Below, piece by piece: positions 63,068-64,000 of a stretch of 64,000 bases of DNA. The stretch is from Terrisporobacter vanillatitrophus (GTDB lineage: Bacteria > Bacillota > Clostridia > Peptostreptococcales > Peptostreptococcaceae), in assembly GCF_051148895.1 (NCBI RefSeq), contig NZ_CP154625.1, positions 2,108,001 through 2,172,000 of the forward strand, written 5' to 3'. The stretch's first letter is position 1; each line of letters opens with the position of its first letter. A program made the translations under genes and the position numbers. The notes beneath the pieces were generated by a model. It was not told where the DNA came from and did no database searches. It saw nothing but the letters and a program-made list of their open reading frames with translations.

Positions 63068-64000
63068 ATGAATAATAGCGTAATTGATAAGGTTATAATT
63101 TTATTTATTTCTTTATCAATTTATTTATACAATGTAACTGATGCTTATTTGATTGTACCTATACTTATATGCGTCTTTTTAAGTTCAGTTATTAGCTATA
63201 GCGAAAATAACAAGGTATTAATTACAGTTTTTGCCGCATTTTTAGGCTTCTGTTTTTTAAGTTCAGATTTTTTATATTTTATTCCTCTTATGTGTTATGA
63301 CTTGTTCTTATATAGAACTAAGTGGTTGTGGTTGATTTTTATTTTACCTATTTTAATACATAGCTCTTTAGTAAACACTTTATCAATGTTTTTAATTTTT
63401 GCTTATACTTTTATAAGCTATATACTAAAGTATCGAACTATATCTTTTGAGTATGTGAAAAAAAATTATTATCATGTAAGTGACAATGCCAAGGAATTGT
63501 CTATGAAGTTTGAAAAAAAGAATAGAGAACTTTTAGAAAAACAAGATTATGAAGTTAATTTAGCTACTTTGAGGGAACGTAACAGAATAGCTAGAGATAT
63601 TCACGATAATGTTGGTCATCTTCTATCTAGATGTATACTACAAACAGGAGCACTTTTAGCTACTAATAAAGATGAGAACATTAATCTAAATCTTACTCTT
63701 ATAAAGGATACTCTCTCAGAAGCTATGGATAGTATTAGAAATAGTGTTCATGATTTACACGAGGATGCAATTGATCTTCAAATTGAAATGCAACAATTAG
63801 TTGATAACTTCAAGTTTTGTCCTGTAAAACTGGATTACGACTTAGAGTCAATTCCTACAAATAAAATAAAGTATAGTTTTATTACTATAACAAAGGAAGC
63901 TTTATCCAATATTATAAAACATTCTAATGCTACTGAAGTTCTAATTTTTGTACGTGAACATCCTTCTCTATATCAACTAGTTATTCATGACAATGGCAAT
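63068..64000 (+). CDS. NarL-type sensor histidine kinase (5' part; runs off right edge)
   Basis: 311 residues are visible. Five or so TM helices (~8-130) are followed by a coiled coil and the HisKA_3 H-box ERNRIARDIHDNVGHLLS, with the N-box ITKEALSNIIKHSNA and the start of the ATP site. This is the LiaS/DesK/YdfH class. AGGTGATTT precedes the ATG at 63068. It is divergent from the ABC exporter operon, a common arrangement in which the kinase and a response regulator (outside the window) control that exporter. Confidence 0.9.
   Translation, partial: MNNSVIDKVIILFISLSIYLYNVTDAYLIVPILICVFLSSVISYSENNKVLITVFAAFLGFCFLSSDFLYFIPLMCYDLFLYRTKWLWLIFILPILIHSSLVNTLSMFLIFAYTFISYILKYRTISFEYVKKNYYHVSDNAKELSMKFEKKNRELLEKQDYEVNLATLRERNRIARDIHDNVGHLLSRCILQTGALLATNKDENINLNLTLIKDTLSEAMDSIRNSVHDLHEDAIDLQIEMQQLVDNFKFCPVKLDYDLESIPTNKIKYSFITITKEALSNIIKHSNATEVLIFVREHPSLYQLVIHDNGN

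Overview
The window is AT-rich, Gram-positive, spore-forming clostridial DNA. Strong GGAGG-type ribosome binding sites precede most genes. There is a CotF-type spore coat protein, a BclA-like exosporium domain, a D-alanylation (dlt) operon in the order dltD-dltX-dltA-dltB-dltC, corrinoid methyl transfer, and large orphan PAS histidine kinases. This fits Peptostreptococcaceae (Clostridioides/Paraclostridium/Terrisporobacter-like). The species is inference; no rRNA or marker gene is present. I see no tRNA, rRNA or CRISPR array.

Layout. 1-9 kb (minus strand): a carotenoid-desaturase-like oxidoreductase cut by the left edge, a siroheme nitrite/sulfite reductase, a rhodanese, a Zn-ribbon protein, a MATE exporter, a HesB-like protein, a soluble PAS/GAF histidine kinase and a GH25 lysozyme. 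9.6-18 kb (plus strand): a CotF-like coat protein, a GNAT acetyltransferase, a DprA-like protein, a complete IS66 element with an 8-bp target duplication, a patatin phospholipase, a BclA C-terminal-like protein and a membrane acyltransferase. 18-22 kb (minus): an acidic unknown protein, catabolic threonine deaminase, and a two-gene putative DNA-repair operon (radical SAM plus partner) whose promoter carries a perfect LexA/SOS box just downstream of the -10.

22.3-32.1 kb is the most coherent metabolic island. A minus-strand operon encodes an MFS/GPH transporter, a UroD-type methyltransferase, a methyl-THF:corrinoid methyltransferase, a corrinoid protein, a DUF2284 metal protein and a corrinoid-reactivating ferredoxin/ASKHA protein. 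This is a complete demethylase that would move a methyl group from an imported substrate to tetrahydrofolate. Two overlapping PucR/CdaR-type regulators are divergent to it. The shared intergenic region has a good promoter, a cre-like site and a pair of direct repeats.

32-44 kb (minus): class Ib ribonucleotide reductase with an NrdR-like box, the dlt operon including the tiny DltX gene, two nitroreductases, tandem cupins, a UvrC-like protein lacking the second nuclease half, and HutD. 44-49 kb: an HscC-like Hsp70 with a giant degenerate-J-domain/TPR partner. 49-56 kb: a UPF0261/TIM-barrel operon with one lesion in each of its two genes, an intact regulator that fuses the same TIM barrel to an AraC domain, and two orphan membrane histidine kinases. 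56.5-64 kb: the lysine 2,3-aminomutase / beta-lysine acetyltransferase pair (osmoprotectant synthesis) lies between a decayed copy and the intact copy of an ABC-2 permease 3' end. Then come the intact ABC exporter operon and a divergent NarL-type sensor kinase cut by the right edge.
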